This document shows, piece after piece, positions 61,019 through 64,000 of a DNA stretch of 64,000 nucleotides; positions within the stretch are counted from its first letter, which is position 1, and each line of letters opens with the position of its first letter. This stretch comes from Natronolimnobius sp. AArcel1. Its GTDB lineage: Archaea; Halobacteriota; Halobacteria; Halobacteriales; Natrialbaceae. Where the stretch lies: assembly GCF_011043775.1 (NCBI RefSeq), contig NZ_JAAKXY010000002.1, positions 682,001-746,000 on the forward strand, written 5' to 3'. The position numbers were made by a program, and so were the translations under genes. Under the pieces are notes generated by a model. The model searched no databases. It was given only the letters and a program-made list of their open reading frames with translations, and was not told the origin of the DNA.

Positions 61019-62729
61019 CAGACGGAAAATCTACGCCGTTGCCCGCGCGGATTTACTGCAACGAATCCGCTCGCGTCGATTGGTCGCTGTTTTGGCGGTG
61101 GTCGCATATCTCGGCTACATCGTCAATAGCGGACAGATCGAGTTGTCCTATCAAATCCAAGACGGTGATACGTACGTCAACTATTATGGTGAACCCACTG
61201 CAGACGTCATCGGAATCAAGGCGGGTCTCACCGGTTCAGTAATACTCCTGTTCGGGGGCTTTTTCCTCGTGAAAAACACCCTCGAACGTGACCGGTTGCA
61301 CGATGTCGACCGGTTGATCGCAAGTATGCCGGTGTCCGATCGAACGTATCTCTTTGGCAAGTGGCTGAGTAATATTGCACTCACCGGTGTTGTCGTTGCG
61401 ACACTCGGATTCGTGGCGATAACCTACCATCTGGTCAACGGCGTTGGGACGACGGATCCGATCGCGCTGCTGGTCCCGCTACTCCTGCTCGCGCTCCCGG
61501 TGGGTGCGTTCGTCGGTGCGGTAGCGTTGCTGTTCGAGACGGTCGACCGACTCGACGGGACGCTCGGAAACATTGGGTACTTCTTCCTGGCGATGATCGC
61601 GCTGGTCGGTATCACGCCTGCGAGTGAGGCGCTCCCGGAGGATATTCCACGTTGGCTCATGGCGCTCGATCTCGTTGGATTGCTTGCAGTCTACGAGGTG
61701 ACTGTTAGCGCAGCACTGGACGAGATCCCGGGATACAATGGGGGCCTTCCAGCCTTGGGAACATTCGGTGGAGACGAAGCGTTCACTATGACGGTCGAGA
61801 GCTGGCCGATTTGGGCGGTCTTCCAGCGACTCGGTCTTCTCGCGGTTTCGGCCGGGATCGTCCTCGCCGCAACGATCGCATTTACTCGAGTGGATTCGGG
61901 CTCGAGTCCGTCGTCACCGGATCGATCCGGACTGACGGCGTGGATCCCTTCCACCGGCTCTGCGGGTAGTAACACAGGACAGGAATCCGAGAATCCCACT
62001 GACGGTGGGATGGCTGTATCGGATTCCGGTGGTGTCCATCCGGATGCAGGTGAGTCGTCAACGATCGACGTTTCGTCGTTGACGAGCGTGGAAACGCGCG
62101 ATGCGAGTGGATTTGGACGACTCGTCGATGCAGAGCTTCGATTGGCGCTTCGGGGACGGCAACGGTGGTGGTACGCCGGTGCGCTTGGATTCGTTTTCGT
62201 TCCGCTTTTCAGCCTCGTCACCGCTGGTTCGGCAGACGTCCCGGTCGATACCTTCCGGCAACTAGCTCTTCCGCTCGCGTACGTGTGGCCGATATTCATC
62301 TGGTCCGCGATGGGCGTTCGTCCGAGCCAACACCAGATGACAGAACTCGTGTGGTCGTCTCAACGACCGGTCGGTCAACTGCTCTCGGAGTGGATTGCTG
62401 GCGTTCTCGTGGCCATCGGTATCGGGAGTGGGTTGCTTGTCGCGTTCCTCGCAGCGGGCGAGACAGCACTGGCTCTCGGATTCGCGAGTGCCATCCTGTT
62501 TGCCCCGTCGCTGGCCATTGCGGCAGGTATCTGGAGTCGAACGCCTCGAATGTTCGAACTTACCTACCTGCTCCTGTGGTATTTTGGCCCGCTCAACGGC
62601 GGCGTTCCGGTCGATTTCATCGGTGTGACGACAGCTAGCCTCGAGCAAGGCGTTCCAATCGCGTTCATTGGGGCAAGCGTCGTCTTGCTCGGTGTTGCAC
62701 TCGCTCGCCGTAAATCCGAGATCCAATAG
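61008..62729 (+). CDS. ABC exporter permease, two-module
   Basis: A 573-residue membrane protein partner of the preceding ATPase. It has about six helices (20-300), a Ser/Gly/Pro-rich linker (about 300-370) and a second set of about six helices (380-573), so it may act as a complete pore in one chain. ABC-2-type family membership is likely. The substrate is unknown. The linker composition differs from the acidic style of nearby proteins. Confidence 0.84.
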   Translation: MVSNRRKIYAVARADLLQRIRSRRLVAVLAVVAYLGYIVNSGQIELSYQIQDGDTYVNYYGEPTADVIGIKAGLTGSVILLFGGFFLVKNTLERDRLHDVDRLIASMPVSDRTYLFGKWLSNIALTGVVVATLGFVAITYHLVNGVGTTDPIALLVPLLLLALPVGAFVGAVALLFETVDRLDGTLGNIGYFFLAMIALVGITPASEALPEDIPRWLMALDLVGLLAVYEVTVSAALDEIPGYNGGLPALGTFGGDEAFTMTVESWPIWAVFQRLGLLAVSAGIVLAATIAFTRVDSGSSPSSPDRSGLTAWIPSTGSAGSNTGQESENPTDGGMAVSDSGGVHPDAGESSTIDVSSLTSVETRDASGFGRLVDAELRLALRGRQRWWYAGALGFVFVPLFSLVTAGSADVPVDTFRQLALPLAYVWPIFIWSAMGVRPSQHQMTELVWSSQRPVGQLLSEWIAGVLVAIGIGSGLLVAFLAAGETALALGFASAILFAPSLAIAAGIWSRTPRMFELTYLLLWYFGPLNGGVPVDFIGVTTASLEQGVPIAFIGASVVLLGVALARRKSEIQ

Positions 62730-62849
62730 CTTCTCTGTACGGCCCAACGATTCGGCTCCTTCGACAGTGTCTCGGATTCCTTCTTGAGTGCGTTTGTACA
62801 ATACTGGATTACGTGAGCCGACGGACTCGAGTCCGAGTTCGAACCCGCG

Positions 62850-63047
62850 TTACTCGTGGCCAGTACCCGACGAGTTTGGGTCCGGCCCGACCAGCAGTTC
62901 GGGGGCGACCCGACAGCCGCAGGGCTTGACGTAGGCGTTGCCGGGGCCGAGCACGACGGTCATCGTCGTCGGGTTGCCACAGGCGGAACAGGTGCCGAGG
63001 ACTGACGACTCGTCGGCTGGCTCGTCGCCAGTGGTATCGGCGGTCAT
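62850..63047 (-). CDS. Small zinc-binding (Cys4) protein
   Basis: A 65-residue protein with CSACGNPT and KPCGCRVAP, a CxxC...CxC zinc-ribbon-like pattern, between acidic ends. Haloarchaea encode many such tiny zinc-finger proteins, of which some regulate motility or biofilms. No partner is seen. Start ATG 63047. Confidence 0.75.
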   Translation of the reverse strand: MTADTTGDEPADESSVLGTCSACGNPTTMTVVLGPGNAYVKPCGCRVAPELLVGPDPNSSGTGHE

Positions 63048-63514
63048 CGGCGCTGCCCGCTGGTTGAGTGACTAGCCTCGAGTCGTCGTGTCGGGTCCTC
63101 GAGTGGTGGTGCTGGTGCTCGAGGTGTGCGATTCGACTGGTGTGCGGGATGTTTATATCCCGGTAGAATGAACGGAATCATGCTTGCAAAACCTTGTGGG
63201 GTTTTGGAAGCCGTCTCGGGTGCTCTAACACCCGGGGCATTTCATTCATGCCCGGTTTGGCTTCCAGTTGGAATGTTGATGTGTGGTGACTTATATCTAC
63301 TGTTATGTGAGGAGAATAGATGTGTGTCCGGCAGTGGGTAGACAGGGTGTTTCGACGTCAGAGAGTGTGTGGGAGGGCCGTACATACGGTTCAAACACCA
63401 AATGAGAACACGACTGCTCGACCCGTGTGCATACTGACGGTTGGCGCTCTCTCACGTTCAGCCCCGGTTTGCACGAACCAAACGGTTATTGGGCCCCGTC
63501 ACGATAGTCAGAGT
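63048..63514. other. Long intergenic region with structured elements
   Basis: 467 bases between the zinc-ribbon gene and the wHTH gene. I found no convincing protein-coding gene; the 71-codon frame at 63126 has no family look. It contains the structured-RNA candidate (63145-63270) and a stem GGTGTTT/AAACACC (63346-63352 with 63393-63399) enclosing CCGTA-CA-TACGG. The promoter of the wHTH gene lies at the end. Confidence 0.5.
63145..63270 (+). ncRNA. Candidate structured RNA with own promoter and three-way junction
   Basis: TTTATAT (63152-63158) is a TATA box embedded in the inverted repeat CGGGAT-GTTTAT-ATCCCG (63145-63162). Twenty-five bases on, a transcript beginning near 63180 would contain hairpin AAAACC/GGTTTT (63188-63205). 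Next comes stem TGGAAGCC/GGCTTCCA (63205-63212 with 63259-63266), which encloses two hairpins: CGGGTG/CACCCG (63217-63234) and GGGCAT/ATGCCC (63235-63253). All stems are perfect. No ORF explains this. It could be a small RNA, a leader for the wHTH/RelE pair or the end of an IS200/605-type relic. Confidence 0.6.
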
Positions 63515-63835
63515 ATGAGCCAAGGACGCGATGACGCGGGCCGGTTCGAGGAGTCCGTTACCGAACAAGATATCCTCAAAGTATTCGACTACGAGGATGA
63601 TCCAGTCCTCACAGCGCCAGAAGTTGCTGACGGTCTTCGGCGATTTGGGAAGCAAATCACCCCTGAAGGGGTCCGAAACCGACTTGGTGAGATGGACGAG
63701 AAAGGTCTTGTAAGCCGCAAAAAGCTCGGTGCGAGAGCTGTGGGATGGTGGGCAGAGGTAGCCCCCGAACTTGATTCTACCACTGCCGACACGATTGACT
63801 CGAGAAAAGAGTCTGACGAGTGGGAGGAATTGTAG
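63515..63835 (+). CDS. Winged-HTH protein, likely antitoxin of a RelE-type pair
   Basis: A 106-residue acidic protein with one winged helix-turn-helix (about 18-80: ILKVFDYEDDPVLTAPEV, then GVRNRLGEMDEKGLVSRK). Its stop is six bases before the ATG of a RelE-like gene. In haloarchaea such HTH genes commonly pair with RelE-type ribonucleases. Start ATG 63515. Confidence 0.75.
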   Translation: MSQGRDDAGRFEESVTEQDILKVFDYEDDPVLTAPEVADGLRRFGKQITPEGVRNRLGEMDEKGLVSRKKLGARAVGWWAEVAPELDSTTADTIDSRKESDEWEEL

Positions 63836-63841
63836 CGAGAG

Positions 63842-64000
63842 ATGGCGACAGTGTTGTTGCATCCAGACGTAGAGAAGGAACTGGACTCTCTCCCAAACGA
63901 TATCGAGGATCGAATTCGATCAAAATTGACTGAGGCTGGGGAGAATCCGGACCGTCACCTCAAACCGCTTAACGGACGAGATGAGTACTCGCTCCGCATC
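63842..64000 (+). CDS. RelE/ParE-family toxin (truncated by window end)
   Basis: The first 53 residues are visible, from MATVLLHPDVEKELDSLPND to KPLNGRDEYSLRI. The start pattern (strand, then two helices, then PLNGRxEYSLRI) is that of RelE/ParE-type mRNA interferase or gyrase-inhibitor toxins. The catalytic C-terminal residues lie outside the window. Its position just after a wHTH gene supports a type II toxin-antitoxin pair. Confidence 0.78.
   Translation, partial: MATVLLHPDVEKELDSLPNDIEDRIRSKLTEAGENPDRHLKPLNGRDEYSLRI

Noticed and set aside
63126-63341. A 71-codon plus-strand frame over the RNA candidate
   Set aside because: No family resemblance; the same bases form perfect stems, which explains the sequence better.

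Overview
The window looks like chromosomal DNA of an extremely halophilic archaeon, probably of the Natrialba/Haloterrigena/Natronorubrum group. Proteins are very acidic. Many genes have a TATA-like element about 25-30 bases before the start and no Shine-Dalgarno, which suggests leaderless transcripts. Tat signals, a PGF-CTERM tail and family members typical of haloarchaea are present. The hexamer CTCGAG is strikingly abundant. No rRNA, tRNA, CRISPR array or complete insertion sequence was found.

Layout. 1-9.4 kb: a truncated membrane-anchored tetrad-repeat protein, a PiT-type transporter, the halophilic 2Fe-2S ferredoxin, a prepilin peptidase, a HIT protein, a uracil-DNA glycosylase and ileS. 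9.5-16.6 kb: a divergent flavin-dependent halogenase, a small palindromic MITE-like element, a secreted M1-like protease with a PGF-CTERM tail, an H-NOX-like protein with an altered axial residue, prs, a Tat lipoprotein and a beta-propeller protein. 16.7-28 kb: glmM, HPP, UspA, TrkH, hisB, an ACT regulator, an IMPACT-family protein and an S9 peptidase. 28-41.5 kb: a uxuA-like gene, a probable HTH/TumE-like toxin-antitoxin pair, upp, a second PiT transporter, a CNNM/CorC protein, a glutaredoxin with a cysteine-free redoxin, TsaC, a Tat-exported amidohydrolase, a tiny membrane ORF and an unusual array of four perfect hairpins. 41.5-52.3 kb: serB, serA, a PAS histidine kinase, hisI, metY-metX and an orphan Cas4-like protein. 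52.4-64 kb: a membrane Fe-S oxidoreductase, an HTH-membrane protein, bacterial-type leuS, Hsp20, an ABC exporter, a structured-RNA candidate with its own TATA box, and a wHTH/RelE pair cut by the window end.

Most of the window is core metabolism: serine (serA, serB), methionine/homocysteine (metX, metY overlap by 4 bases), histidine (hisB, hisI), pyrimidine salvage (upp), PRPP (prs), amino sugars (glmM) and aminoacyl-tRNA synthesis (ileS, leuS). Small accessory patches lie between these blocks, at about 9.4-11.2, 28-30.5, 40.2-40.7 and 63-64 kb. They hold the most unusual material: hairpin arrays, operators, toxin-antitoxin-like pairs and a candidate non-coding RNA.

The two strongest candidates for something undescribed are both read directly from the sequence. 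One is the array at 40534-40635: four consecutive perfect stems of different sequence but similar geometry. The other is the RNA-like element at 63145-63270: a TATA box inside an inverted repeat, followed by one hairpin and a three-way junction made only of perfect stems. Functions proposed for either are inference.
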